Below are positions 1-11,658 of a stretch of 64,000 nucleotides of DNA, piece by piece (the first letter of the stretch is position 1; each line of letters starts with the position of its first letter). Both the position numbers and the translations under genes were made by a program. The stretch is from Cladochytrium replicatum (taxonomy: Eukaryota > Chytridiomycota > Chytridiomycetes > Cladochytriales > Cladochytriaceae). The DNA lies in NCBI GenBank assembly GCA_025526935.1, contig JAHLKD010000005.1, positions 186,001-250,000 on the forward strand, given 5' to 3'. The notes under the pieces are model-generated. The model was not told where the DNA came from. It ran no database searches and saw nothing but the letters and a program-made list of their open reading frames with translations.

Positions 1-124
1 CTTGTTAGCAAGGACATCTACAAGCTTCCTAAGCTCGTGATAGAATGATCACAATTATGACGCTGCATAGATTCAAACCACCTTTGTTTCTGTAACAACG
101 TATTATCAGGCCTGCAAAAAGGAT

Positions 125-395
125 GACGCAGCTTCTAAATGTTCCATCTTGAACAAACAAGGGAAGTTTGTTGTTGGTCAAACCAAAGTAGATGAAAGCT
201 ATCATGGGCACAACCAGACCGATGACAAAGTTGTCATGTGAGTCTGTCAAGGAGCCCGAGCCGGCGACAAGGATGGCCCACTATGGACCAGGTAATACAC
301 ACTTAATTCTCTGATCGACAATCTTTCATATTTATCCATTTACAAATACCTAGCTCGACACCGCGAAGTTCCTGGTTGAGGACGTGGCCTTGCTT
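125..395 (-). pseudogene. Relic of a PHO84-type phosphate transporter (5' part, rearranged)
   Basis: The minus strand encodes the N-terminal part of a phosphate:H+ symporter (LTDSHDNFVIGLVVPMIA, then KLPLFVQDG), closely matching the two intact transporters at 0.9-2.8 and 4.9-6.7 kb. Homology stops after the QDG motif (about position 139) and the rest of the gene is absent. The exon-1 end (KAHVLNQ in the intact copy) is present at about 373-395 but has lost one base. The segment between, holding the first intron and the LDTAKF start of exon 2, lies in the opposite orientation (about 281-372), so a small inversion has occurred. It cannot encode a transporter. It is probably a third copy of the local array that decayed. 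Confidence 0.8.
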
Positions 396-935
396 TTGCG
401 GGCAATTGAGCTGTTGTGGTGGAGGTGAGCTGAGCAAGTTTTCCAGTTTGGGGAATCACGGATCAGGATCATTCTTTCCTTCTTTTCTTTGGTTTGTTGA
501 ATTCAGGTTTCAGGAATTCCCTTTCAAAACAGACGGAGTTGATCTGTCATAAATCTGTCATAAACTTCTTTCAAAGGATTCAACTCGCTCTTAGGTTCTG
601 ATTTCCCTCGGTTAAGATTCATGTACAGGGAGGGATAAAATTTCGAGTATCACTTTCTGATCGTTGATAACTTCTTTATGAGATTATGAAACATAGTGAC
701 ATTGCTTCAAGAAAATAAACATAGATAAGAATGAAAACTCAAACGACTGAATAGATTGGGCTTGCTCAAGGGTTTCTCAACGTGAACAAATGCTGTATAG
801 GGTGCTGTGTAAGTCGGAACAGATCATAATGCCAGTGGTACACGCACGAACAAAAAACAAAATGCAAAAAACATTACTTGGAGCAGGTAAAGAAAAAAAC
901 CTTCATCGGCAACTCCTCAAAAATCAAAAGAATAT
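396..935. other. Intergenic; no gene seen
   Basis: This 540-bp stretch lies between the transporter relic and the 3' end of the first intact transporter. It is AT-rich, with no convincing reading frame, RNA gene or repeat. The 3' part presumably carries the transcript end of the minus-strand transporter. Confidence 0.4.
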
Positions 936-2782
936 CTATGCTGTCTCCTCAGCAGCCTTCTCCTCCTTAAGCTCCTCCTTGGTCGCGGCATCGCCAGCAA
1001 CAACGGTCGCAGAGGTGTCGTACAACTCCCTCGTGTCGCGCTCGAACTCCTCGGAAAGCTCCTCGAGGGTTTTACCCTTGGTCTCGGGCACCCAGTACGT
1101 GAAGATCAAACCGCCCAAGTTGCAAGCGGCGAAGATCCACAAGCAGGTCTGGAGACCACCGGCGGTGTTGGAGGCGATCCATTGGAAACCGAGCGCAGCA
1201 ATGATCGCACCGGCCTTACCGGATGCGGCGGAGATACCGTGTGCAGAGGAACGGACCTGGGTGGGGAAGCATTCTGCGGGAATGATGAAGGTGGTGGTGT
1301 TGGGGCCAAAGTTGAAGAAGAATCTACCATGATGGTTAGATGGGAATTGTGATTTGAGTTCTATAGCAGACTTACTGTGCGACGGCGTAGACCACGACAA
1401 AGCCAGCCTGGGAGTTAGCCTTAAGGACATCGTATGCACCGGCGAGAATGGCGAAGAGGATGGTGAGCATGGCGAAACCCATGTACTGGATGGGCTTGCG
1501 ACCCCAGATGTCGATGAAACCGACGGTGAAGAAGTATCCCGGAAGGTTACCTATCAGACAAAGTACCGTCAGCTCTAGTTTATCTCAGAGCAACCCGATA
1601 TTGAAACTCACCGCAAAGGTTGACAATCGCGTTACCGACAACACGAGCCCAGATACCCTGGAAGGGGAAGTCAGCGGGGTCCTTCGAGTCTCCGTATCCG
1701 ATGTATCCGAGCACACTGGAAGTGTTCAGGTTGGTGCCGTAGAAACCAATGTCGAGCAAGAACCAGGTCATCGAAGTCGCAATCAGTGTGCGAGCGTTTT
1801 TCCATTTGCCGAAGTAGGCCTTAAAAGCCTGGCCGTACTTCTTGGCAACGCTGACCTCCTGGCGGGCATATGCAGTGTCGGCCTTGTCAACAGATACACC
1901 AGCGCCAACGAAGTTGTTCGCGGCCAATGCGGAACGTTCGACATCCTCCAACACATCGAGAGCGAAACGCGGGGTCTCGGGGATGGTAAGACGGTAGTAC
2001 ACGGCAAGGAGGGCAGGGACAGCACCGAAACCAAGGAGAATACGCCAGACGTAGTCGAGGTTGTTGTGGTTGGCGATGATAGCATCCTTGAACGCTGCGA
2101 CGGAGATGATACCGACGATAGCACCGAGAAGCTGCCCAACGCCCTGCATGGCGAAGACGGTGGCAATCATGGTACCACGGTACTTTGAGGCAGCGAATTC
2201 AGACGTGATGATGGCGGAAACTGGGTAGTCACCACCGACTCCGATACCGAGAATGAAGCGCCAGAATCCGAGGACGCCAAGAATGTCGATGCCGGCTTTG
2301 GGAGACGCGGAAAGTGCGGATCCGACAGCACCCACGATCAAGATGATCAACTCGATACCATACATGCGCTTACGACCGAGAATGTCACTGAAGACCAAAG
2401 TTTGATGGTGATGAATAGGAATCAAGTGGATCAAGCCGGTTGACTTACCCCATGACACCGAAAGCAATCTGTCCGACCAAGTTACCGATGGAAGAAGCAG
2501 CTTTGACCATACCATCTTGAACAAACAGGGGAAGCTTGTAATTTGTTGCGCCAAAGTAGATGACGGCGATCATTGGGACCACAAGACCGATGACAAAGTT
2601 GTCGTAAGAGTCTGTCAAGAAACCGGAACCAGCGACAAGGATAGCCCTGACATGGGCGGAAGAGAATTTCGCCGTGTCCAACTGTGAAACCACTGATGAT
2701 GAGGATGATTTGTGCAGTCAAAGATGAGATGTGCAAAAACCTGGTTAAGCACGTGAGCCTTGCGAGCTACCGCTTCTGCCAT
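936..2782 (-). CDS. High-affinity inorganic phosphate transporter (PHO84 family), copy A
   Basis: Five exons (2782-2741, 2681-2449, 2387-1612, 1550-1376, 1323-936) join in frame to 537 residues. The protein is a Major Facilitator of the phosphate:H+ symporter family, importing Pi across the plasma membrane. Visible signatures are TDSYDNFVIGLVVPM in TM1, GDILGRK in the loop after TM2, GGDYPVSAII in TM4 with the acidic residue conserved in PHO84, a central loop with PETPRFALDV, and the terminal PETKGKTLEELSEEF. The length fits the family (about 530-590). The start MAEAVARKAHVLNQ is followed by a 59-nt intron. Intron positions are identical to copy B. A CACGTT-type element (AACGTG) at 3009-3014, upstream, could bind a Pho4-like factor; that is inference. 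Confidence 0.93.
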
Positions 2783-3246
2783 TGTGAGAAAGTGTGGTAA
2801 TGCTGAGAGCAAGGTGAATGGCAGCAGGTATTTAAGTTTGCAGAAGACATAGAGGAATGTTTTTCAGTTTTCAGCTTCGCCAAGCGAGCGTGCACATAGT
2901 AGTGGAGGTGCGTTTGATGCCAAGAGCAGCGCAGAACTGATTTCCAATGCAAAGTGCTGATTCCGAGATTGACCGAGTAGTGGTGCCAAGACTGTGATCC
3001 AGCTGTGAAACGTGAGGGGGCTGTCTTGGCGTAATTTGTGATTTGGGGAAATTTGTTATGCGTGGGAACGGGAGCGTTCCAACGTTATGGGGCGAGCACA
3101 GCAACAATAATAATATTAGAAACTACTACAGACCGGGGGTTTGTATTTGTGAAAATAGAACTCTTGCCTCCCTGCCAATAGCGGACCTTCCCCATGCACG
3201 CACTTGCCTCCCTCACCCAATCACTGCGCCACACTTTCTCTCCCCA
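2783..3246. promoter_or_regulatory. Divergent intergenic promoter region (phosphate transporter A / membrane protein)
   Basis: The 464 bp lie between the start codons of the minus-strand transporter and the plus-strand membrane protein. An AACGTG element at 3009-3014 resembles the weaker Pho4 site known in yeast. A plus-strand open frame starts near 3043 and runs into the membrane-protein gene, but its upstream part looks non-coding. Confidence 0.35.
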
Positions 3247-4580
3247 ATGGCCACTCCTCCTGTCTCGAGCGGTTCGCTCATTCGTCTCGGTCTCAGTCTG
3301 ATCCCGGCAATCTTCGGCCCATTGCTGAGTATGTATTGTGAACCCTTTGTTTGCACTGAGCTGAGTCCAACCATTCGAACAATTGCAGTTCAGAACCTCA
3401 TTGGCCGATCGTCGACAACCGAATCCACTGGGAACCCCGTCGCTGATGTGTTTCTTACATTCGTTTCTCCGCGAGTTTTCTGGCCAACTCTGCTTACACT
3501 ACTTTTTCTGCTTTACCTATGCCTCTCATTCTTGCTGACAAACCTTCCCTTATACTCGGGCCCAAATCCCTTCGCTGCTCGCACTCAGCTCATATGGAAA
3601 CTCACTGCCTCGGAAGATGTTCCTCTTTTTGAGGACTATGATGATCAGAATGCGAGCGCCAAAAAGTCCGATGACACTGTTACTACCGGGAAAGAAGGAG
3701 TTTCGAGCTGGGACTCCGTTGCTCGGTCGGCACATGAGCATGGAGTAGACGTGCTGTGGTTGGAAGTTGAGCTTGATCCGAAAAATGGCGTGAGTTTGAG
3801 AAATTTGGACTTGAATGTCCGGTCATGACCATCTCCACCCAGGAATCTGTTGTCATTTCCAATGTTGTCGAATCCAATAACGGCACACCGATGACTTTAT
3901 CTGCACTCATCACCGCTATTGCCACGCCTAATTCACCAATTTCCCAAAAGCCGAAAAAGCAGCCTCGGCAATCACAGAAACAGGAATCCGGGATTGAAGG
4001 CATCTTCGTTTCTCCATCGCCCATCGGCCACTCCCAACTGAAGCCCCTCTCCGAGAAGGTGATCGGCCTCATCAACTCCGTCTCAAAATCGGGTCTAAAG
4101 CTGCCTGCCATCGCCTTTGCGCACATCGACGGAAAAGGGCTCATTCATCCTCCACACCACCCGTCGCGTCGTCAGAAACCAGCTACGCCTCCACAAACCG
4201 CAGAAACAAAACCAGAACCGATCATCTCCCACATCGAAGCATTCACCTCTCCTCAACGTGCGACCCTCATCGCACGCAGCCCTCACTTGCTCTACTGGAC
4301 CGGACTTCTCGCTTTCCTCCCGTCTCCTGTATCGGGATTCCTACTCCCATCGCTGGAATCGATTCCACCGCAGTACGTGGAGCATCTGAATGCCCGCCAC
4401 TTGGTCGTTTTGTACGCGCCTCAGTCGGCAAAGGAGGAGAGCTTCGATGTGGTGATGACAAAGATTGTTAAGACGGGTTTCAATGGATGTGTAGTTGCTG
4501 GCCCAGTGAGGAGTTTGTGGTTGCAGAGAGTCGCTGCTTGGTTTAGAGAGTACGAGAACGAACAACAAAGAACTGTTTAG
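3247..4580 (+). CDS. Membrane protein of unknown function
   Basis: Three exons (3247-3328, 3389-3789, 3843-4580) give 406 residues. The start ATGGCCACTCC opens a first hydrophobic segment (LIRLGLSLIPAIFGPLL). A second strong transmembrane segment sits near residues 75-100 (FWPTLLTLLFLLYLCLSFLL). The rest is soluble, with a low-complexity linker rich in Pro/Lys/Gln and a C-terminal alpha/beta-looking part (LVVLYAPQSAKEE, GFNGCVVAGPVRSLWLQRVA). The first intron is 60 nt and keeps the frame open, so a read-through frame exists too. I do not recognise the family. It lies between two phosphate transporters and points away from copy A, but nothing in the protein ties it to phosphate. Confidence 0.7.
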
Positions 4581-4869
4581 ATGGTCTTGTCTGTTGGTGT
4601 GAAGCTGCACCGTTTCATCATTCATTTTTTGCATAAAATTCAAATTGTTTTTCTAGCAGATCAAAACGGTTGTACATCATATGAAATCATAGAAATTCTC
4701 CGGGAAAGAAAGCAGCAACCAAAACTTACGCAACCAGCGCAATCGTACACATAAGTCTTTCGGTAGACAGGGCTGCAAAGAATGGCGGGAGGCAACCAAA
4801 TCAAGACGGAAAAATTAATGCAAACTTGGAAATCGGCTGGAGTGTTGGATTTCTTGCGTTTGAGCAAGT

Positions 4870-6706
4870 CTATGCCGACTCGGGTGGAGGAGTTCCCTTC
4901 TTCGTAGCGACCGCATCCGAGTCCTCGTCGCTAACAGTCTGCGCTGAATGATACTCGTCGTTCGCTTCGATCTCGAATTCCCGCGAGAGCTCTTCCAGAG
5001 TCTTGCCCTTGGTTTCAGGCAACAAGAACGTAAGCAGGAACCCACCGAGGTTCGACGCCGTGAAGATCCACATGCACGCCTGGAGCCCACCAGGTGCATT
5101 CGACGCAACCCACTGGAACCCGAGCGCGGCGACAACAGCGCCAGCTTTGCCGATGCCAGCGGAGATTCCGTGGGCGGTGGAGCGGACTTGCGTCGGAAAA
5201 CACTCCGCGGGGACGATGAAGTGGATCGGATTCGGGCCAAAGTTGTAGAAGAACCTTGGGAAGAGATTCGTGAGTTAGGAAGAACCGGGGTGCGCGTTGG
5301 GAGACTCTTACTGGGCTAAGGCGTAGATCGCAACAAAGGCGACAGGCGATTGCGCAGTGAGTACGTGGTATGCACCGGCGAGGATTGCAAAGAGGACTGT
5401 GAGAATACCAAAGCCCATGAATTGGATGGGCTTGCGGCCCCATACGTCGATCAGACCGACACTGACCCAGTATCCAGGTAGACCTACGGCAAGAACATGA
5501 GAATCTTGGGGCTATTCAAAGCTTGTTTGCCCACTCACCACAAAGGTTGATAATGGCGTTTCCAGTGACTCTCGCCCAGATCCCTTGGTACGGATAATCG
5601 GCGGCGTTCTTCGAGTCTCCGTAACCGATGTATCCGAGCACAGCCGTATTGTTCAGATTCGTCCCAAAGAATCCAATATCGAACAGGAACCAGATCGCCG
5701 ATGTCGCAATCAACGTTCTCGCATTCTTCCATTTCGAGAAGTAGCGCTTGAACTCTTTCCCGTACTTCTTGGCCGACTGCATCACGTCCACGTGCACGTG
5801 AGCCGTGTCCGCCTGGTCAACGGTCACATCAGCGCCGACAAAGTTCTTGGCAGCCAGCGCGGACCGCTCGACATCCTCGAGCACGTCCATACTAAACCGC
5901 GGGGTCTCCGGAATCGTGAAGCGGAAGTACACTGCCAAAAGCGCAGGGACCGCGCCAAAGCCGAGGAGTATCCGCCAGCAGTAGTCCAAGTTATTCGGAT
6001 CCGCGATGATCATGTTCTTGAACGCCGCGACGGTACATATACCGACCACGGATCCAAGCAGGTTTCCAAAGCCTTGCATTGCGAAAACGGTGGCCATCAT
6101 TGTGCCGCGGTACTTTGACGCTGCAAACTCGGCCGCGATGATCGCGGAGACGGGGTAGTCCCCTCCTACGCCGATGCCGAGGATCAAGCGCCAGAAGCCC
6201 AGAATAGCGATGATGTCGACTCCGGCTTTGGGGGACGCGGAGAGTGCGGATCCGATTGCGCCAACGATGAGAATGACCAGTTCGATACCGTACATTTTCT
6301 TGCGGCCGAGGATGTCACTGGGAACGACCGGAATAGGTCATTTAAAAGGGGTTTCGACGCCTTGGTACAAGCCTACCCCATGATTCCGAAAGAAAATTGC
6401 CCAATGAGGTTTCCGATGGACGAGGCGGCTTTGACCATTCCGTCTTGCACGAACATCGGGAGCTTATATGTAGGCGAGTTAAAGTACACCACGGCAATCA
6501 TGGGCACGGCAAGTCCAATGACAAAGTTGTCATACGAGTCCGTCAGGAATCCCGACCCAGCGACCAGTATAGCCCGCACATGCGCACGCGAGAACTTTGC
6601 CGTGTCCAGCTACGTGATTAAAGTCCGTAGCGTATGAGTGATAAGAACACCAAGAATATATGGTGCAGCATACCTGGTTGAGTACATTGGCTTTTCGACT
6701 CTCCAT
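4870..6706 (-). CDS. High-affinity inorganic phosphate transporter (PHO84 family), copy B
   Basis: Five exons (6706-6674, 6609-6377, 6317-5539, 5483-5312, 5254-4870) give 533 residues. It is a paralogue of copy A with identical intron positions and phases. The first exon is shorter (MESRKANVLNQ). Family marks are TDSYDNFVIGLAVPM, GDILGRKKMYG, GGDYPVSAII, IPETPRFSMDV and the terminal PETKGKTLEELSREF. The C-terminal tail is acidic. It ends 290 bp from the stop of the membrane-protein gene (tail-to-tail). The two copies look like a local duplication followed by moderate divergence. Both keep every transport signature, so both are probably functional. Confidence 0.93.
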
Positions 6707-6833
6707 GGCCGTGGTTTGAGCCAGGGTTGGCAGGTCAGCATTTTACACTTATACCGCAAAACGTGGTCTTGTGGGTAACATTCATTTTTGCAACCCCTAT
6801 TGCGGAACACGGGATTGCTTACCATGAAAATCT

Positions 6834-6841
6834 CCACGTGG
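6834..6841. promoter_or_regulatory. CACGTGG box upstream of phosphate transporter B
   Basis: The palindromic core CCACGTGG lies 128 bp upstream of the copy-B start codon. In yeast the Pho4 factor binds CACGTGG in promoters of phosphate-starvation genes. The sequence match is direct; the regulatory role is inferred from the neighbouring transporter. Confidence 0.35.
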
Positions 6842-7963
6842 TTTGGAGCCGAGCATAGGCACTCCGCAGATCTGGGTGCTGTTCAGTTCAACAAAGGCAG
6901 CAATGTAAACGAATGTGCAGCGCATTAGTTAAGCCATTTGAGCTGCTTGATTATTGCGCTAAAACGTGTGGGCATTGGAATGAATATCCGGATATCTGAG
7001 ATTCAAAAATAACGATGACGGAGGCGTGTGGCGCAACAGTCTGGTCACATGTGCCCGTGTGCATGCCAACTTTCAAACTTACCGGATAAAGTGCTCCGTC
7101 CACTCTCCGTTACACACACTGATTAAACTCCTGAGGCCCCTTTTTTAAGACAACAATGAGAAAATGTTCAAACTGAACTGGGAGAAGGATTTACGCGCAC
7201 TTCACGTCCAGTTGGCTCATAAAAGACCGAAATGCTCGATATGGAAGGAGGAAGCACCCAATCCTCACTTTGAAAGAATTAACGACTTCGGGAGAGTATG
7301 CAAAGATGATGGTTCTTGTCTTCTTGACGTAAATCACATAGATATGTCACTTGTTCGAGGCCATGATAATGTTAATACATTCAAATTTCGCATACACAAG
7401 GGATTCGAACATAATCAATAAAAATATAAAGCCTCAGTCGAACCCTTGACGTTTTCTTGCGAAATTTCAAACAATTGTACCATCAGATGACATCTTTCCC
7501 TCTTCGCCTCCTCCATCCTTTGTCAATATTTTGACACTGATGATGATATTGATGCTAGAATGTGACACACAAGCATGGCTCTTGAGAAAATATTCGACCC
7601 TCCTACCACGTTAAAAGTATTCTTCATTTGTGATTTGGTTGCGATCTAAGAAAATCAGATGATTCGCAGATCGACAATTTCGACATTCAGCCTCCGGACC
7701 CACCAGACCATTGCGGACGCTTAAGACATATGTCCCACGACGCAACCTACGTCCAAGTGGCGGTGGTTACAGCCTTTTCACACACGGCATAATTTTGGGT
7801 GTACTCCAAGAAAGCTATTTTATGTGTTCTCCACAGCCATAGGAGGAAGTTTCGACATGTGTGACAATGTGGGATATCCTGCCATTGTTAATAGCCAACG
7901 GAGAGATCTTAAAATAGGTGGAATATACGCTTTGCGTGTGGTTTCTTGGAATCAAGGTCTAGC
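6842..7963. other. Intergenic, 1.1 kb; no supported gene
   Basis: A plus-strand frame starting at 7164 (85 residues) has no recognisable features and is probably chance. No RNA gene or repeat was seen. The right part should contain the promoter of the GH79-like gene. Confidence 0.35.
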
Positions 7964-9661
7964 ATGATCTCGCCTACCACCGTATTTGCTCTGCAGCTGG
8001 TAGCTGCTTTATACGCACTTACAAGCGTTGTCGCACAATCCGGCTTTGTGATTCCCATCACCGCCGTCCCCAATACTCAAGGACCTTTAAGGCAGGCGAT
8101 CATTGGAATCAGTTTCGAGTTTTTCACGTTCCCGGAGTACTTCAATGATTATGATATGCCTCTCACTCGGCAGTGCTTAGCGAATCTCGCGGGGGTTGTT
8201 GGAAAATATCCCCCCATTCGCATTGGCGGAACTACACAGTAAGAACCAAGACGTTATCATTGTTAAGTTGGAAAACTTGATTAGATTTTCTGAAACCAAG
8301 GGATCGTGCACTCTACAACCCGGCATTACGAGGTCCTGCAAACTACTTCGTGCCTTCTCCTAAGGATGCACCCCAGAATGTAACGTACGGATCAGGGTTC
8401 ATGTTCCTTGCTGGACAATATGCTGGAGACGTTACCTTGGGCTTGAACCGAAAATTGAACGATCTTGACAGCACTATAGCCGCTGCCAAGAGAGCTGTAA
8501 GTGACATTCCCACATTGACTGCCATCGAGCTCGGAAATGAACCGGAATGTAAGACTCAATAAACATTCATTCCCTAATGTGTGCTAATTTTTGGCCCAGT
8601 CTACGGCTCGAGCTCTCCGATAGCTGGAGGGAAAGCATGGGACCAAATGCCGACTCCCTTTCTCAGACTGCGTGGCAAATGGCCGTCGGAAATGCTATTA
8701 ATCGTACGTCCATCATCCAAGGTATCGGAGTTGATGTGATCAATTGATGTTTTTTTCATCTTCACTGATTTGCCTTTATTTGCAAAGCGGGCGTACGTCT
8801 TCAGCCTCAGTATGGTTGGTCAATGGCCCAATTGATTGTCGCAGAGATTTCAACAGGTGCTGACAAATATGTGACCTCCCTCGGGGAGCACTCTTACCCC
8901 CAGTCCGCATGCGGTGGTGCATCCACCAACCTCACCAACTTGATGAGCCATAAATCGATTGTCAGCTACTGTGCTCAATATGCCTCTGAGAGCTATGCTG
9001 CTCGCTCCATCGGTAAAAGCTTCTTCATCTCTGAGACCAACTCCGCAACTTGCGGTGGTGGTGGGATCTCACCCCTGCACTTTGGATCGTTGATTACAAC
9101 ATGCAGCTGATCATTAACGGCGCCCAACAAGTTTACTTCCATGCTGGCACCATTGGAAACTGTAGGTGATCTGGCTCACGTTGAGAAGCAGCATTATTAA
9201 CCGTTTGTTCAGGTCCATACTGCTGGTGGGGACGCGACATGGCATATGCCCCTTATTACGGTGCATACTTCTCTGCGCGGGTACTGGCCGGTGCATCAAG
9301 CCTCCAAGCTCTCGATGACGGAAAGTCTGCATATGCTGCATACGCCCTCTACAATGACAACGGATTACCATTTAAAGCCCTGCTTTACAACTCAGATGTT
9401 TACATCTCCGGTACACGTACTTCGCGTACTTTCACTCTCTCTGGAATTACTTCTGCATCTGTTTCTGGGCTACGCTTTACTGGTGCGACGGCCAACGGGC
9501 TAGCTGAGAATGGATCGCCTCCGTCGATCGGTGGCCTCAAGTTCTCGAACACTGACTGCTCGCGTATTGGCGAGGAAACTTTGGAAACCTTCGCCGTGAG
9601 CTCCGGAAGCGTTATAGTCACGTTGAAGGCAAGCGAAATGGTTTTGTTGTTCTTCAAGTAG
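7964..9661 (+). pseudogene. GH79-family beta-glucuronidase-like secreted enzyme, frame broken twice
   Basis: Exons are 7964-8238, 8301-8548, 8600-8703, 8788-9161 and 9213-9661. An N-terminal signal peptide (MISPTTVFALQLVAALYA) is followed by a catalytic domain. The acid/base glutamate is in LGNEPE (GAA at 8539-8541) and the nucleophile in ISETNSA (GAG at 9033-9035). The beta-sandwich C-terminal domain is complete to TAG at 9661. Two breaks are visible. Near 8640 the frame must shift by one for the ADSLSQTAWQMAVGNAI helix to continue. Near 9074, about 10 bases corresponding to the TFGA of the family consensus are missing before ALWIVDY. Conserved residues on both sides show both parts belong to one gene. 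It is either a recent pseudogene or carries sequence errors. Confidence 0.8.
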
Positions 9662-9793
9662 ATCAATTGTAAGAGATGTTTTAGCTCGCACATGTACATT
9701 GGCCTGACAATCTGTTTTCTGATTCTCTTTTGAGACTTATATGTGTAGATCATATTTTATCATCGGAATAGAGCCTTCCATTGGAAACCCGCA

Positions 9794-11614
9794 TCATTTC
9801 AAAACCAATTCCATTCTGGTCCCTGTTCTAATTGCATTGTTCACACAGAGTTCAAGTGCGTCCTGATCCAAAACGATCAGATCACCGTCGTCGTCCTGCA
9901 TGTACAAAGATCTTCCCTCCATACTAAGCTTTGCTCCAACTTTCTTGTTCAGATCCTCCAAAGCAATAGTAGCGGGCAAGATGAAAGCAAGGGTCTGCGA
10001 AAAGAGAAGTCAGCACATTGCTTGTACGAGAAGTAATGCTCATACTTCCTCGCCGTTTCGCAACCGGAGCTTAAGTGTGCCCCCACCGGACACAGGTGTG
10101 CGAGGGGTCCCAACTCCCGGGGAAGTTAAAATATAGGGTTGGAGCTGTTTGGGCTCGATTCGGAGTTCTGAACTCACAATATTTGACAGTATTTGCCGAT
10201 TTTGAGGCAGCTGTTCGTTGTTTTGAGGAGCTTGTTCTCTGGCTGTGACGCTCTCATTTTCCGATGTTATCGAATGCCCTATCAACTCTACAGCGGAGCC
10301 CATTGTGGACCCACCTGTACTGTTGAACGACTCCATACGACTGGGACTTTTTAGAAGATTGTCGGTACTACTCGAACCTTGAGCTGTACCATGCGTCTTC
10401 TTTCTGATTCCGTGATCCCTTTTGGACCATGGCGCTGGATTCGCACTGTCCACCGGATCCGCCCATTTCGGAGGACCCGTTCCCCCAGCCTCTATCCATT
10501 CGTTCCAGTCCAAATCAAAGGGAGACTCTTGGAAAAAGGTGTTGAAAACAGCATGTGACTTGATTCCATAGTGCAGTTTGATCAAATCCTATGCTTTGAT
10601 GCTTTGGATGTGACCTGTGTAGATCGGTTCAGCCATGATTTACCTGGCAATATTCGTTCAGTTGAGACCGGCGCTTATTCGTTACCGATTCAGTGACAAT
10701 CATTTTTGGGGCTGGGAGGTACGGAATGATTCTGACCGATGCCTTAGTCTTCCCCGCTTCGTTGGGAAAGGCGTCCATGAGCCTTTGAAGAAATGTGGAT
10801 GTTAAATATGCCCTCCTAATTAACAAGGGCTTTCTTACTTCAGATGAAATTGATAAAACTCGTCGTAGGTGCGGTAGATGATTCGGTTTCTTTTGACGCA
10901 CTGGACTTCTACCACAAAGAAAAACTTTTTATCCCTCGCTTCGAATCGGGTGACTTTGGCATCCACAATCTCATCCAATTGCACTTCTCCACCTCGATGG
11001 GATGAGGGAACTGTATCAGCGGAAAACGCGGATGTCGCGCTGCCCCCACGGCTCAAAGGTGTAGAGGGCGAAGGAAAATCTTTCATAGGTGATCTTGCTT
11101 CGATTTGTGGTCTTATTTTTGGTGGAAGTGCTGGCAAGTTCGCTTTTCGTTTCGCTGGCTCAAATACAAAGAGATAACTGCTTGGCACCAGCCCCCGGGT
11201 CTGCGTACATCCCTTCGACGGTACCATTAGACTCTCCACAGTCGTCCACTCCCCGTCACTTCCAAGAACACCACAGACGTCGCACATATTTACACTCAGT
11301 TCGTTGTCGTTCTTAGCATTGAAAAGAGTGGTAACGATGGCAACCTTCTTGAAGCTCCCCGGTTTGAGCAACTCAGGGTCAACAGATCCCAAGATGGCTA
11401 AAGATGATTTCGGGACATTACCGGTATGACCGGTAGTAACAGATTCGCACTTTGCTGGATCGTCGGTCTCTGACTCAACTGTTTTGCCCATTAACCATCT
11501 TTCAAAAAATTCAGCTGCAAGCACCCTACCTAATACAATCTCGTTGCTCTTCAGCGACAGATCCTGGGGTGATCTGGTAGGAACTTCCCTCAATGATCTC
11601 GCCACCAACTTCAT
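9794..11614 (-). CDS. Cell-polarity scaffold with SH3-SH3-PX-PB1 layout (Bem1/Scd2-like)
   Basis: Four exons (11614-10839, 10782-10644, 10588-10046, 9994-9794) join in frame to 552 residues. A first SH3 domain lies at about residues 2-75 (VARSLREVPTRSPQDLSL, WLMGK), and a second at about 90-160 (TTLFNAKNDNELSV, RGLVPSSYLFVFEP). A PX domain follows at about 210-320 (RTYDEFYQFHLKLMDAFP, with PYLPAP). A PB1 domain lies at the C-terminus (LKLRLRNGEE, then the acidic OPCA motif DDDGDLIVLDQDALEL). This order is that of Bem1/Scd2, which links the Cdc42 GEF Cdc24 (through PB1) to PAK kinases and the membrane. The gene is transcribed away from ATP12, with 44 bp between start codons. The related p47phox/NoxR proteins differ in layout. 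Confidence 0.88.
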
Positions 11615-11658
11615 CTGTGATCTGAGGGTGGGAACTCTTCAGCAGCCACACACGTGCC
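11615..11658. promoter_or_regulatory. 44-bp divergent start region between the Bem1-like gene and ATP12
   Basis: The start codons of the minus-strand scaffold and plus-strand ATP12 are separated by only 44 bp, so promoter elements must overlap or lie inside the opposite 5' coding region. No TATA-like element is visible. Confidence 0.5.

Noticed and set aside
1448-2188. Plus-strand frame of 246 codons
   Set aside because: It is the shadow of phosphate transporter A, whose minus-strand exons match the family along their length.
3043-3246. Upstream extension of the membrane-protein gene
   Set aside because: The added residues look like translated 5' leader. The ATG at 3247 begins just before the first hydrophobic segment.
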